A stretch of 64,000 bases of DNA, taken from positions 248,001 through 312,000 of the forward strand of contig OW569368.1 of NCBI GenBank assembly GCA_937625935.1. Direction: 5' to 3'. Position numbers and translations under genes: made by a program. Origin of the DNA: Tetramitus jugosus (lineage: Eukaryota > Heterolobosea > Eutetramitea > Acrasida > Vahlkampfiidae). Positions 40,059-50,464 of the stretch are shown piece by piece. Every line of letters begins with the position of its first letter. Position 1 is the stretch's first letter. Below the pieces are notes generated by a model, which saw only the letters and a list, made by a program, of their open reading frames with translations, was not told where the DNA came from and searched no databases.

Positions 40059-40175
40059 TTATGTCGCGGATCATTTACAATTTTTACTTAATCCGAGTTT
40101 TTTTAGGATCCAGAACCTAATACTATTTCACACACAGCTCCAATACAATTTCACAAAAAGAAACAAACACACAAA

Positions 40176-40562
40176 ATGCCAACAATTATTTCATCGAATC
40201 AAAGATCTGTCTCTCCAAGACCTTCCTCCCAACCATCGACCTCAATCGTGACAGTACAAGAAGGGTCGGCTTCTCTAGATACAACGCAGTCGACCAATGC
40301 GCGGACGTCTCCTATAACTGTTCAAATGAGATTGCCCGTGCTTCCCCGTAGAAGACGTTCGTCCAGAAGTTATCCCAGTATTTCGGAACTCTTTGGAGAA
40401 GAACCCACAAGCCTCAACAACACTGCCCTTTCTTCGGTTGACTGGCATATGGTCGGGAGTGGGGAAGAGGAGGATTTATCAGGTTTGATCTGTTCCACTT
40501 CGAGAAATCAATGCTTCGTGTCTGTCCATCCTCATGATTGTCCTTTCTATCAATCCTATTAG
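40176..40562 (+). CDS. small Ser/Pro-rich orphan protein
   Basis: The ATG at 40176, in an A/C-rich leader context typical of this window, gives 128 residues. The N-terminal half is Ser/Thr/Pro-rich and probably disordered. A basic cluster LPRRRRSSRSYPSISELFGE may be a kinase-regulated nuclear or docking motif (R-R-R-S-S-R). The end contains VDWHMVGSGEEEDLSGLICS and a C-terminal CFVSVHPHDCPFYQSY with His and Cys residues that could bind metal. I do not recognise a family. It lies 117 bp after the ABCG stop on the same strand and converges with the RGS gene (71 bp between stops). Confidence 0.6.
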   Translation: MPTIISSNQRSVSPRPSSQPSTSIVTVQEGSASLDTTQSTNARTSPITVQMRLPVLPRRRRSSRSYPSISELFGEEPTSLNNTALSSVDWHMVGSGEEEDLSGLICSTSRNQCFVSVHPHDCPFYQSY

Positions 40563-40633
40563 GGTGACCAGCATCGATTCAAAGCCAGCAACACTGAATA
40601 ATAAATTGCCGTATTATTGTTTGCTGTTTTCAA

Positions 40634-42550
40634 CTAGTTGAACGAAATTTTATTTGTGATAAAACTTTTGAGCTTGAATGCAAGGGCACGAGGTGTTGCA
40701 CTGCCATCGGAATTCACTGTGGCAGTGTTGCTGTTGTCTGTCATTGTTGCTGCAGAGAGATTCAAGCGAGGGATGAGCATCTCCTTGAACAATTTTGATG
40801 CCTTAAATCTGTGGTACGTGTCAGTCATGCACACTTCGACTGAGCTCTTGATCGATTTCAGCAAGTCCTTGAGATTGTCATCAATAGGACTGGAAGTCTT
40901 TCTCTCACAGGCCAGAATTCTGTTTCGAACTCTGTTGACTGCATACATGTCAATGTTGAGGGAGTTTGGAGACTTGGGACAAATGTACTCTGCGTACACC
41001 TTCTTTGCATGAATGAGTCTCTGCTTCTTGTTTGACCACTTCTCATACTGCACGCACTCATTCCAAAAGTCAATATTCTCTGTGCTGAGCTCGGATTGAC
41101 AGAAGCGATGGAAAACGGATCGATAATGATCATTGGTCAAGATATCCGTGATGGTCAGTTGTTGTGCCAGTGTTTCAATAGACAACTGTTCACTCAATGA
41201 GCTCATACTCTCCTCTGCAGAAACTGATGCCATGTCAGTGATAGTTCGGCTAACACTGAGCGGAGATTTTGGATTGGAGACAATTGTGAACTTTTGGTCA
41301 GGTGAGATGGCAGAGAGAACGAGTGCATGTTTGGAAGAGTCAGACAATCTACTCTGCTTCTTTGAGCTCTTCTTCTTCAACGACCTCACTCTCAAGTGTT
41401 GAAACAGGTTCTTACTTGGTGTCTTGCTCTGTTTTGATGATGATTTTGCAGGAGAGGAGATCTTCTTGGTCGATGACTCAGTGTTGGTTCTCCTCAGAAC
41501 AGAAGTCATGGGAATACTGCCAAACGATCTACTTCGAGTCAATTTCCCACCAGTTGTCGAATCACTGTTATCACTCTTGAGGTTTGCATGATTCAAATTG
41601 TCCATGAAACTGTTGAGTTTGGAAGTACTACTGCTTGCAAATCCGCCCATTGATAGTCGACTCAATGGAGTAGGTGGATGACTGGGCAACGCAGGAGCGC
41701 CATCATCAGACAACAGAGACAAATCCAAAGTGGTCACAGGTGAAGAATCGAAATTGATCTTCTTGGCAATGATGGTATCAGATTGTACATCATCATCATT
41801 GTCATCTACATTGTCATAATAAGAGTCCTCTCTCGTCAAAATCTTGTAATTGCTCACAGGTGTAGATTGTGCTTGAGCTTCCTCCAATGTCTTTGTTGGC
41901 AAGGGTGTTCCACCAATGAGTAGCTTGTGAGCCTTTCTGGCCACGACTAAATCACCGTACGAGGAAAGAGCCATGACTTGACTACCGTTGTTATGATTGG
42001 GATGTAGCTGTTGTTGTTGTTGAGAGGTTGAAGCTGGCAACTGGGATTGAATGGTTTGGAATGAGGAAGTGCATGTGCGAGGTGTGGTGGTGGTGGTGCC
42101 ACTTGTGTGCAACTTGTTCTTCAAGTAAGATGGTGTGTAAACAATCTTTGGAGTGATTGGTGATCTGATATTGGCTGCTCTAGAGGAATGGGAAGGTATC
42201 GTTGGTTCACCCATCAATACTCGATATGCTTTATCACTAATGTGGAGTGAGGAAGCTCCATTATGCATCGTCTTGAATCCAGATGAAGTTCTCGATTGGT
42301 TGTGAGCCAAGAGTGGAGATCGTGCGAGTGAGGGTGACGATGCTTTGGTTTTGGATTGTTTGGTAATGGGAGTACCAATTGGACTGAGCTTCAAGGATGA
42401 TGGTTGAGGAGATTTGAGTCTATTGGGAGATGCTCTTGCATGAATATTTTCTTTCCAGTTGTCTCTGGAGGAAAGACCTCCTGATATGGCAGGAGAGAGA
42501 ATCGCTCCAGAACGTTTTCTGGAGGGGGTGAGTTGATTGCTGTTGTGCAT
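40634..42550 (-). CDS. RGS-domain protein (regulator of G-protein signalling)
   Basis: This encodes 638 residues, intronless. The first 440 are Ser/Pro/Thr-rich with many basic residues, including KKKSSKKQSRLSDSSKH, and are probably disordered and phosphorylated. The RGS domain occupies about 465-595: TITDILTNDHYRSVFHRFCQ is the helix 1-3 region, STENIDFWNECVQYEKW is the canonical E-N-x-x-F-W core, and DTYHRFKASKLFKEMLIP is the final helix with the conserved F-x-x-S-x-L-F. RGS domains speed GTP hydrolysis by G-alpha subunits. Naegleria-type genomes have many G-alpha and RGS genes used in chemotaxis and motility, so this is a likely setting. No membrane or other catalytic domain is seen. The C-terminal 45 residues are Asn/Thr-rich. 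Confidence 0.9.
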   Translation of the reverse strand: MHNSNQLTPSRKRSGAILSPAISGGLSSRDNWKENIHARASPNRLKSPQPSSLKLSPIGTPITKQSKTKASSPSLARSPLLAHNQSRTSSGFKTMHNGASSLHISDKAYRVLMGEPTIPSHSSRAANIRSPITPKIVYTPSYLKNKLHTSGTTTTTPRTCTSSFQTIQSQLPASTSQQQQQLHPNHNNGSQVMALSSYGDLVVARKAHKLLIGGTPLPTKTLEEAQAQSTPVSNYKILTREDSYYDNVDDNDDDVQSDTIIAKKINFDSSPVTTLDLSLLSDDGAPALPSHPPTPLSRLSMGGFASSSTSKLNSFMDNLNHANLKSDNSDSTTGGKLTRSRSFGSIPMTSVLRRTNTESSTKKISSPAKSSSKQSKTPSKNLFQHLRVRSLKKKSSKKQSRLSDSSKHALVLSAISPDQKFTIVSNPKSPLSVSRTITDMASVSAEESMSSLSEQLSIETLAQQLTITDILTNDHYRSVFHRFCQSELSTENIDFWNECVQYEKWSNKKQRLIHAKKVYAEYICPKSPNSLNIDMYAVNRVRNRILACERKTSSPIDDNLKDLLKSIKSSVEVCMTDTYHRFKASKLFKEMLIPRLNLSAATMTDNSNTATVNSDGSATPRALAFKLKSFITNKISFN

Positions 42551-42768
42551 CTACGTATTGATGTTGTTGCTGTTGTTGTAGTTGTTTGGATATGTACAAT
42601 AGAGTGGTTGTTACTTGTTGTTGAAAGTGCTGTGGTGGCTGCTGACAGGGTTGCGTTTGGGACAGACGTCACAAGAACGAAATAACGGTAACCAAGGATT
42701 CTCTAGAAAAAGTGCCATCTGTCTGTAACGGTAAATTTTTTTTCGAGTTTCGCGGTTTTTCTTCTCCT

Positions 42769-44382
42769 TTATTGGTCCGGATGTCTCGTCAACCATTCCA
42801 GATCGAGCTTAGGTATGTCTACAGGATTGTATGTATACTCAGTTTCCACTCCATCGTAAGCACTCATATCATCCTTGTAAATGTCATTTCGTTGCTCTTG
42901 ATCAGCTGATACAACGTATCGACTCGTCTGTTCGTCATCAGAGGAGAAGTAATCGGAGTGATATTCTTCTTCCCGTATTTCTTCTCCAAGAGACTTCTCT
43001 CCATCATATGAATCGAGTTCTGGTCTAACGTGTGGTGGGGAGGAAATCAAATGTCTTTCTCTGGGAGATGAAGAATGGAGTGGAGGAGGAGAATATATCT
43101 CATTTGCTGTTTCCAAGTGATCAAACTCCACCACAGCGTTTTCTCCTGATGTTTCAGCACTTTCAAACTCGTTGATACTCCTTTTGAAGGAAAAAGAATG
43201 GCTGTAATCATTCTCTAAGTCATCATCGGAATAATCTATTGGGAGAACTTCAGAACTTGTTGTATGACTTCCAGTCTCTTCTGGTGGACTATCATAGTCC
43301 AGTTTACTAGGCTGAAATCCCTCTTGTCTGAAAATTCTCGAAAAAGCATGTCTTGAGTTATCATCTTGGAACATCTTCTCTTGCACTGTCTTTTCTTCAC
43401 TATCATCCTCGAAAGAGAACTTCTCCACTTCTTCTTCAAAATAACGTCTTGATTCCTGCTTCTGGATCATTTCCTTCTTTTTCAGAGCACTGGACAGCAA
43501 ATTACGATGGAATTTAGTTTCTCTCAATAGTACATATTGCTGAATCTTCGGATCCCTTCTTCTATGGTGGGCTGGCACTTCTTCTGGCATTAATGTATAG
43601 AAGTAAAATTTCCCTTTTGAATTCTTCGCATCTCGAAACGCTTTGTAGTGAATTAATATTATGATAAGGTATTCGTACAACTCAAGCTTTCCGTCTCTGA
43701 ACAGGTTGTTTTGCGGAGATAAGAGCTGCTTCTGATTTAGCATTTGATTTCGTTTCTTCAAGAGAGAATTCAACTCTCTTGAACAATTATCTATCAATGC
43801 TTTCGGTTGGTCCAACAAGACCTTCTTTGTTAGAAAAGAGATTCTTTGACCTGGTATGTACTGAGAGACGTTTCCCACTTTTCTTTGCCTTCTTTTGTTT
43901 TCGAAGGGGAATCTGTTTCCTGTGACGCACTCCTTCAATGTCAAAAACCTAACATGAAGAAAGAACATTAAATCGATTGCTGAATAGTATGGAGTCAAGA
44001 ACAAACCAAATAATTCCACTTGCTTGTTCGAAAACCGATAATGCTTCACTGACTCCAACAATTCAAATGCTGCTTGCTTCACAAGTGAGTCCAATCCAAA
44101 CTTTTTGGAAACAAAGTTGAAAACAAACGAAGAGAATGTCTCCACACTTCCATCTAGACTGGCAATCTCATTTAAGAAGCATTGATATCTACTATTGTAC
44201 ACTTCGTCGATAAACCGAAGTACCCAATCTAAACTTCTTATGGATGGTTGTGGAGATTCTTTAGTCCATCGATGAAACACAGTGGGCTCAACATTCCCGT
44301 CCACCATTTCATGGAGATTTGAAATGTGATGAACATTCGGTTCCGAAATACTCCTGATCAACTTTTCTGATTCTTGATACAT
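42769..44382 (-). CDS. uncharacterised helical protein with acidic tail
   Basis: The ATG at 44382 gives 537 residues. Residues about 48-160 are ordered and helical: SLDWVLRFIDEVYNSRYQCF, then SSFVFNFVSKKFGLDSLVKQ and DLMFFLHVRFLT. The pattern F-V-x-x-F-x-x-K-F-G-L followed by D-L-x-F-F-L-x-V-R reminds me of a helical module seen in protist flagellar/IQ-type proteins, but I cannot name a family. A basic Lys/Arg-rich region follows (about 160-330), then 200 acidic, Ser-rich residues with repeated Asp/Glu-Tyr-Ser elements (for example SDYFSSDDEQTSRY). The frame is open a further 100 bases upstream through a possible splice acceptor, so a short upstream exon cannot be excluded. It lies on the same strand between the RasGAP and RGS genes. 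Confidence 0.7.
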   Translation of the reverse strand: MYQESEKLIRSISEPNVHHISNLHEMVDGNVEPTVFHRWTKESPQPSIRSLDWVLRFIDEVYNSRYQCFLNEIASLDGSVETFSSFVFNFVSKKFGLDSLVKQAAFELLESVKHYRFSNKQVELFGLFLTPYYSAIDLMFFLHVRFLTLKECVTGNRFPFENKRRQRKVGNVSQYIPGQRISFLTKKVLLDQPKALIDNCSRELNSLLKKRNQMLNQKQLLSPQNNLFRDGKLELYEYLIIILIHYKAFRDAKNSKGKFYFYTLMPEEVPAHHRRRDPKIQQYVLLRETKFHRNLLSSALKKKEMIQKQESRRYFEEEVEKFSFEDDSEEKTVQEKMFQDDNSRHAFSRIFRQEGFQPSKLDYDSPPEETGSHTTSSEVLPIDYSDDDLENDYSHSFSFKRSINEFESAETSGENAVVEFDHLETANEIYSPPPLHSSSPRERHLISSPPHVRPELDSYDGEKSLGEEIREEEYHSDYFSSDDEQTSRYVVSADQEQRNDIYKDDMSAYDGVETEYTYNPVDIPKLDLEWLTRHPDQ

Positions 44383-44521
44383 AGGTTGAGGTACACAAGA
44401 GATCTGGTGTAATTTTTTGCAGTTCTTTAGCAGAAGAGGACCATGCTGTAAATGCAGCTAATGTCCGACGCTGTAACGGTTCTAATGATCGCATCCGCCA
44501 ATAGCAAAGATAAAAATTGTT

Positions 44522-47500
44522 TTACTCAGGTGGTGTTTGATAACAGGTCCAGTTAGGAATTGATACCACATCTATAATCTTTTTCCTTCTCTTCTTCATT
44601 CGATCATCAATTGTTTTGTCTAATAGACGAAGTATGGCTGTAACTGTAGAAAGGAAGCTATCATTCTGAAGTGCGATCGATAGTAGCTGATGGAATCGAA
44701 CTTCTTCCAATTGCAGTGGATCATCGTTCACTTGAACAATCGTGGTCATCTCAAACATAAAATGACAAAGTTGTGCATGAGTGCTGACCAAATCCTCAAC
44801 TTGTGACCAAGAATCCTTGATGTTCAATCGAATGAACGCATAGAGAGCTGATGACAATTGTCTCATCGCACCCTGAATACCACATGTCGATAGATAAAAC
44901 GCGCTATTGGACGATTCATCGAACATGTCCATGACATGGAGTGACTTGTTCAATAGTTGAGTATTGGTGTCAAGCAATACAGAACCAACACAAGCATTGA
45001 TGGATGCCAAAATTTGACTCGAAGCTTTCTCCTTGTCTGATAAATCCCAGCCAAATGATCGCTTTCGATTTGTGCTTTGTGAGAGGTCGTTCTTGTTGTT
45101 GCTTTTGCTATTGTCAAGTTGAGTCGACGTAGGTGCTGCTTTCTTGACGGAGTCTGAGGGAGTCGAAGGAGCAGCTTCTGGCGTAGTTGTGGTGCTCTCT
45201 GCAGTTACATCACTGTCTTGAGATCGACTTGCATGGAAAGTTGGAAGAGGTATGACAACTCTGTTTCTTCTCGATCTTGCTCTCATTGTCGCTGACGCAG
45301 GTGATGCGACATCTGTTTCCTCAACAAATCGAGGAGATGTGAGTGGTGTCTTGCTCGTCGAGATTCTCAACGAGTCCAACACACGTCCATAGAACTCAAC
45401 CACTTCAGGCTCGTTGGATGAAAAGGTATTGTTCGTGTGACTCTTCTGAAATAGGAGATGAGACAACTGGAGACACTGTATTGTCAATGAGTCATCAATG
45501 AACTGTTTGGAATCGTCAATGTTGGGCTTCTGACGGTGATGCACCACATGAGTCAACTCTGTTTGGAAGTCCTTGAGTGGCTGATTCATCTCTCGAATAA
45601 AATCAGTGAATAGAGCCATGTAGGGCTCCTTCTTCGTATCTGTCACACCATTTGATATATTCTGAATAATCTTTGTGAGAAGCATCAGTGTTCTCTGTGC
45701 GTTCCGCTTGGGAGGCATTTGACAAATGTTGAACAAGTGAGGACTAATGATTGCAGGGCACAAGAATCGCAAAAAGAAGAGTGCACCGACACACATGGCA
45801 CCGCATCCCCACCGTTTCTCACCCTCCTCATACATGATTCTCATTACCATGCGCAACTCGTACGGGCAATGATTCAGGGAATAGGACGTTATTCCCTGCA
45901 GGAATCGTATGACAAACTGCTTTAGGCTCTCGAAATGAGTGTACTGAATCTGCTTTGCCTCCGCTTCCAACTCCTCCTTGGACAAGTGAGGTCTCTCTGA
46001 TTGTAGAGTGCCAGTGATTCGATCCAACGCAATCTCATAATCCACATCTTCAATCACAATCTTCAACAATGGTTGAGCGAGCATGGTCTGCAGGAACGAC
46101 AATCCATGAATCTTGAAATAAACGGTCACAAATCGAGTCGATACAGAATTTCTTCGAAACAGTGTTCCCTGATCGATCGAATTGTTCAACTCATCGATAA
46201 TGGCCACGGAACACAACTTTAGACTCTGATTGTACTGCACTGCTTCATCTCCACCTCCATTACCATCACTGTGGCTATTGTCCTCTGGTGCAACAAACTT
46301 GTCTGCCAACACAATCATGGCCACGACTTCATCCTCCTCCACCTTCAATATCGAATTGACAGTGTTGAGCAAGAGTTGAGCATTCGAACAGTACACATCA
46401 GAAAATGCACCATAGTCGGCCAATGAGGAAAACAGGCCCTTTCTCTTCTCAATTGACAATCGCAGACTCGATCGTCTATCCTTCTCCTTCTCTACCAAAT
46501 AGAAGAGTACTTTTTCAATGGATGATATCCATTTCAATCGATCCACTTCGGATGACGCATTAAACTTGCGACTCTCACTGTACAGATGATTGTCACAGAA
46601 TGATCATCATGATCACATTCAATAGCAGATGGATGATGATTTTGTTGTTTTTGTTGTTTGTTTTTGTTGTTGTTGTTGTTGGTTGTGTTAATCAGAGAGT
46701 TCCACCCATCACAAAACAAAATACAGGATGAACAAAAGCAACATACTTTGTCTCACCAGAGTCATCAATATTTAAAATGGTAAACTTAAAGTACTTTGAC
46801 AATTCCATGCCACTCTTTGTAATGTGCTTCAACGGATGAAACTTTTCCAAATTGTTGAACAGCATACTGCGACGATCTCTACGTCTAGGTGACACAATTG
46901 GATTCCCATTACTATTCGTACTCGTATTATTGTTATTGTTGTTGTTATTATTATTGTTGTTGTCACTCAGTAGTGGAGAGTTGGGTGAAATGACAAATAG
47001 TTGATTATCCATCATGGAAGAATCAACACTGCTACTACTACTACTATTATTATTATTATTGGTGTTGAGTAGGCCATTGTTCATTGACATGTAATCACTC
47101 ATGTGACTCCTGTACTTTCTCTTGTATGATGCAAATACTTTGCTAATGTCCAATTTGACTTCATCTTCCTTGGATGATGAAGAGTCAGTGCTAGAGTCAT
47201 CATCATTGTTGTTATTGTTGTTGCCCAACAAGAGTGATGATAACTCTGGTTGAACCACTGTTTCAAATGTCTTGTATGTAAGACCGAGTTGAGCCACTTG
47301 ATTGTATTGGTGAACCAATTGGACAGATGTGTGACTGGGGTGCAACACAATCTTTCCTATTGCTTTACTGCCCTTTGATTTTCTAACAATTGTTATCAGT
47401 GTGATTGATGATTATGATTATGATTATTATTAATTGTTGTTGTTGTTGTTGTTGTTGTTTGTATATCATATCATCATAATGAATTCAAAAAGTATGTGTG

Positions 47501-47720
47501 AGTATGAGACAGAGAGAGAGATGAACAATGTGTTTAACAATGTGATGATTGGTCTCACAATAGTAAGTAGTAGTAGTAGTTGTTGTTGTTGTAGTGAATA
47601 AACATACGAGTAGGATAATGTTCCATCTGTTCTCAACTCGAACCACCTCGTCTTCCAATTCTTCACCTTGGATCCCTTCTTTTGCAAGTTGCCACTATAG
47701 GCAATATCTATGTCATTCAT
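44522..47720 (-). CDS. PH-RasGAP protein, three exons
   Basis: Exons 47608-47720, 46747-47382 and 44522-46577 (introns 225 and 169 nt, both GTATGT) join in phase to 934 residues. The PH domain is split: IAYSGNLQKKGSKVKNWKTR at the start, a long Asn/Ser insertion (about 80-210), then the closing strands KYFKFTILNIDDSGET and the C-terminal helix DRLKWISSIEKVL. The RasGAP domain follows (about 300-600): the arginine finger in TLFRRNSVSTR (Arg391), KEPYMALFTDFIREMNQPL, and the signature FFLRFLCPAIISPHLFNICQ with the following PPKRNAQRTLMLLTKIIQNI. It should stimulate GTP hydrolysis by Ras, with the PH domain directing it to membrane phosphoinositides. The tail is Ser/Thr-rich, then helical. An alternative first exon from ATG 47991 (donor GTAACG) could replace the first residues. 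Confidence 0.88.
47431..47460. repeat. TTG/CAA trinucleotide microsatellite in intron 1 of the RasGAP gene
   Basis: Eight or so tandem TTG units (CAA on the transcribed strand) lie within the 225-nt intron, with a second AGT/TTG tract near 47566-47592. Similar CAA tracts mark leaders throughout the window. Confidence 0.8.
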
Positions 47721-48364
47721 AATGATGATGATATCATTGTTGTTTGTACATGCATGTGTGAGGTCAATTGAATGATATCAAGATGTTGTTTTTTGGTTAA
47801 AATACATGTATATGCACACGTGATGAATGACGAATATATGTATATATAATAGATGATACGTTACCTCCATCTTTCCAAGAGCGATGTGACATTTGTGTTG
47901 CTACGACTGTTGAATGATTTTGGGTTGAATTTTTTTGTTGCTGTGATTGTTTGTTGGTCAAAAAGGTTTTGTGTTTGCTCGTTTGAGGCATAACACGCGG
48001 TGTGTGGTGCAATCATCACACCACCATTTCCTTTCCAACAGAGAGGCACAGATTTCTTCCTCAGCTGCGTAATCCTCACGCTACAAAAATGCGACCCGGT
48101 GACAGCCACCGCGGGGAATTGCAACATCGGGATAGCCATGACATTTGACGAGGTTTCTGTCGGAGGAAATAAAAAACGCTCGTAGAATTGATAGCGCGCC
48201 AACAGTTTGACATTTGAAGCAATGACATTGAACCAACAAATTTACCTGTGCGGCATTTTCGAAGCTGTGTGCTCAACAAAGAGACGTTATCATCACCACC
48301 AACAGAGAGCAACAACAACCAACAAGAAGCATCAACAACAAGCAATCATCATCGTCATCTTAAC
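47721..48364. other. head-to-head intergenic region, 644 bp
   Basis: This is the divergent promoter between the RasGAP (minus) and metallopeptidase (plus) genes. It includes a possible alternative first RasGAP exon (ATG at 47991, donor near 47867). A minus-strand open frame at 47861-48202 has no family resemblance. No RNA gene was seen. Confidence 0.45.
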
Positions 48365-50464
48365 ATGTCACGCACACTTCAAACCACACGATCCAACATT
48401 TGTGTGGTTGCCATCATGAATTTGACCACCACCACTCTCATACTGCTCATGCTTCTGGGTCTAATAAGCATGACTCATACAAACAATAGTGTCAACGCAC
48501 TAAACATCAAATTCGACTTGAGACACATTCTAGATCCAGTCAATGAAATATGGGAAACAAACAGTGCCTACTCCAGATCCTGTTTCTCCACCAATTCGAC
48601 ATCAAACACATTTGTCAGAGGAGGATCATCAACCGATTCACTGTTGCATCAGTGTGATGTCACCGATGATCCAACTCTACTCAACGTTCCACTCACCGAT
48701 TGCTATCGCGATTGTAGTTCATGGGACATGATAACACCAGCACTTGTCTCACGTGTCCAATCCTTTACATCTACTCTCAAGAAACAAGTAGAGGCACTGT
48801 TTCCATTGAAGAATGAATCATGGGTCAATCAATGGCCAGGCATCATTGGCCAGACAGTGTGTGATTCATCCATGGGATACACTGTCCCTATACCATCTGA
48901 ATACATGAATGCATCCACCACTACCACTACCACTACTACTACTACGAGCAACAATGATACGTATGACACTGTGATATTTGTCACAATGAGACCACAGGAG
49001 GAATATGTCAAGGGACATGGCAAATACTGCTTGACATCACCAGAGCAAGACAATAGACCCATCATGGGCATTCTCAACCTATCGCCTCGCATCCTGTCCA
49101 TCAACAAACAGTCCACGATTGAGGCCATCATGCTGCATGAAACAATGCACATTCTAGGTTTTCATGTGGACTTGTTCCGTACGAGACCACGCATGACACT
49201 AACGAAATCACTGGGCAACTACAATGAAGTGCTGTACACTGTGAGTTCACCCATGGCACTCCAGCAAGCCAAGCAATTCTTTGCCTGTTCCACCACGGAT
49301 GGCATACCATTGGAGAACAAGATTTCAAAGGGTCAACCCATCTATGATCACATGCACACGAGAGATTCACTGCCCATCAGTCAGGTACCAGAGGACGAAA
49401 AGGCGTTTTCACTGCTGGAGAAGACCATTTTTGGTAATGATTTGATGACGGGAACGTACTCTGGTGCCGATTGGCCCTATGCACCAGTGATTGGTATTGT
49501 TACACTGGGGTTGATGGACGATTTAAACTATTATAATGTGTCATATGATTCATCTGTGCTCATTGCACGTGAATCTTCTCTCTCAGACTACTTTGACGAG
49601 AGCGGTAGCAACAAGTACGGTTATCGCATGGGTTGTTCCTTCTTGACTCAGCGGTGTGAACAGTGGAGCAAGCCGAGTGGCTACTTTTGTGATTCTACTG
49701 AGGTGCTTGACGCTGACAATAGTCGATACTGTCTGTATGATTCCACTCGGAAAGCAGCGTGCACTGTCGTGTCATACAATACGGCACTACCCGAACGATA
49801 CAGGCACATCAAGGGCTATGCCAACATGGGCAGTTCGGACGAGTGGAGAGATTATTGTCCCATGCCTCGAGTCATGTCCGGAGACAATTGTGCCACAAAG
49901 TCATCCTCGGTCAATGCGGCCAAGAACACGAAAAAGTATGGTGAGCAGTATGGAAGCAACTCCAAGTGCTTCATCAGTAGTGTCAACCGTGATATTTATG
50001 CACTCGAGGAACAGTATGCTCGGTGTTATGAGACGGCGTGCGGACCCATGGAACAACAAGGCACAACTCAATCTGTGACGTACTTGTTCATCAAAGTGGG
50101 TGATTCGATATGGCGAAAGTGCCCGTTGGAAGGTGGTGCGATCACCAACGATTTTGATCGCTTCTCGGGTCAAGTCATTTGCCCACATGTTGACATCTTG
50201 TGCCCAGCGGGAACCGTCACAGCCAACTTTAACGATCAAATTGTTCAAGACAGTTTATCAAAGACAAAGAAACCGACTCCCATCGACAACATATCCGTTC
50301 CGTTCTGGGTATGGATCATTGTCGGTGTTGTTGCTCTGGTCATCGTATTGATTCTGTTGTCCTGTGGTGGATTCTTCCTGTACAGGAAGCTACAGAACAG
50401 AAGACGTTGGAACTCGAAGAACACTGTAGATTTGCGCGTAACGGATGTAGATATTCGCCACTGA
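48365..50464 (+). CDS. leishmanolysin-like (M8) metallopeptidase family protein, membrane-anchored, atypical zinc site
   Basis: The ATG at 48365 gives 699 residues; a second ATG at 48416 sits just before the hydrophobic signal sequence LILLMLLGLISMTHT. The M8 active-site helix LHETMHILGFH contains HEXXH at residues 258-262, with the extra downstream Gly-Phe-His. Family landmarks follow: AKQFFACSTTDGIPLENKIS and GNDLMTGTYSG with the Met-turn. The third zinc-ligand His expected some ten residues before LMTG is Leu here (SLLEKTIFGNDLMTG, 49409-49453), and an inserted segment with three His residues (YDHMHTRD) precedes it. The C-terminal part is Cys-rich (about 20 Cys), with a single membrane helix near 655-680 (FWVWIIVGVVALVIVLILLS) and a short basic tail. 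It is therefore a type I surface protein. M8 enzymes degrade extracellular proteins; activity here is uncertain. Confidence 0.85.
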   Translation: MSRTLQTTRSNICVVAIMNLTTTTLILLMLLGLISMTHTNNSVNALNIKFDLRHILDPVNEIWETNSAYSRSCFSTNSTSNTFVRGGSSTDSLLHQCDVTDDPTLLNVPLTDCYRDCSSWDMITPALVSRVQSFTSTLKKQVEALFPLKNESWVNQWPGIIGQTVCDSSMGYTVPIPSEYMNASTTTTTTTTTTSNNDTYDTVIFVTMRPQEEYVKGHGKYCLTSPEQDNRPIMGILNLSPRILSINKQSTIEAIMLHETMHILGFHVDLFRTRPRMTLTKSLGNYNEVLYTVSSPMALQQAKQFFACSTTDGIPLENKISKGQPIYDHMHTRDSLPISQVPEDEKAFSLLEKTIFGNDLMTGTYSGADWPYAPVIGIVTLGLMDDLNYYNVSYDSSVLIARESSLSDYFDESGSNKYGYRMGCSFLTQRCEQWSKPSGYFCDSTEVLDADNSRYCLYDSTRKAACTVVSYNTALPERYRHIKGYANMGSSDEWRDYCPMPRVMSGDNCATKSSSVNAAKNTKKYGEQYGSNSKCFISSVNRDIYALEEQYARCYETACGPMEQQGTTQSVTYLFIKVGDSIWRKCPLEGGAITNDFDRFSGQVICPHVDILCPAGTVTANFNDQIVQDSLSKTKKPTPIDNISVPFWVWIIVGVVALVIVLILLSCGGFFLYRKLQNRRRWNSKNTVDLRVTDVDIRH

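Noticed and set aside
44383..44494. ATG-started minus-strand frame (61 codons) in front of the unknown helical protein
   Set aside because: It is in a different frame and ends quickly; only a 33-nt intron would join it, shorter than any other here.
47861..48345. Two to three overlapping minus-strand frames between RasGAP and the metallopeptidase
   Set aside because: Parts may be an alternative first exon (noted in the RasGAP entry), but no protein family or codon pattern supports separate genes.
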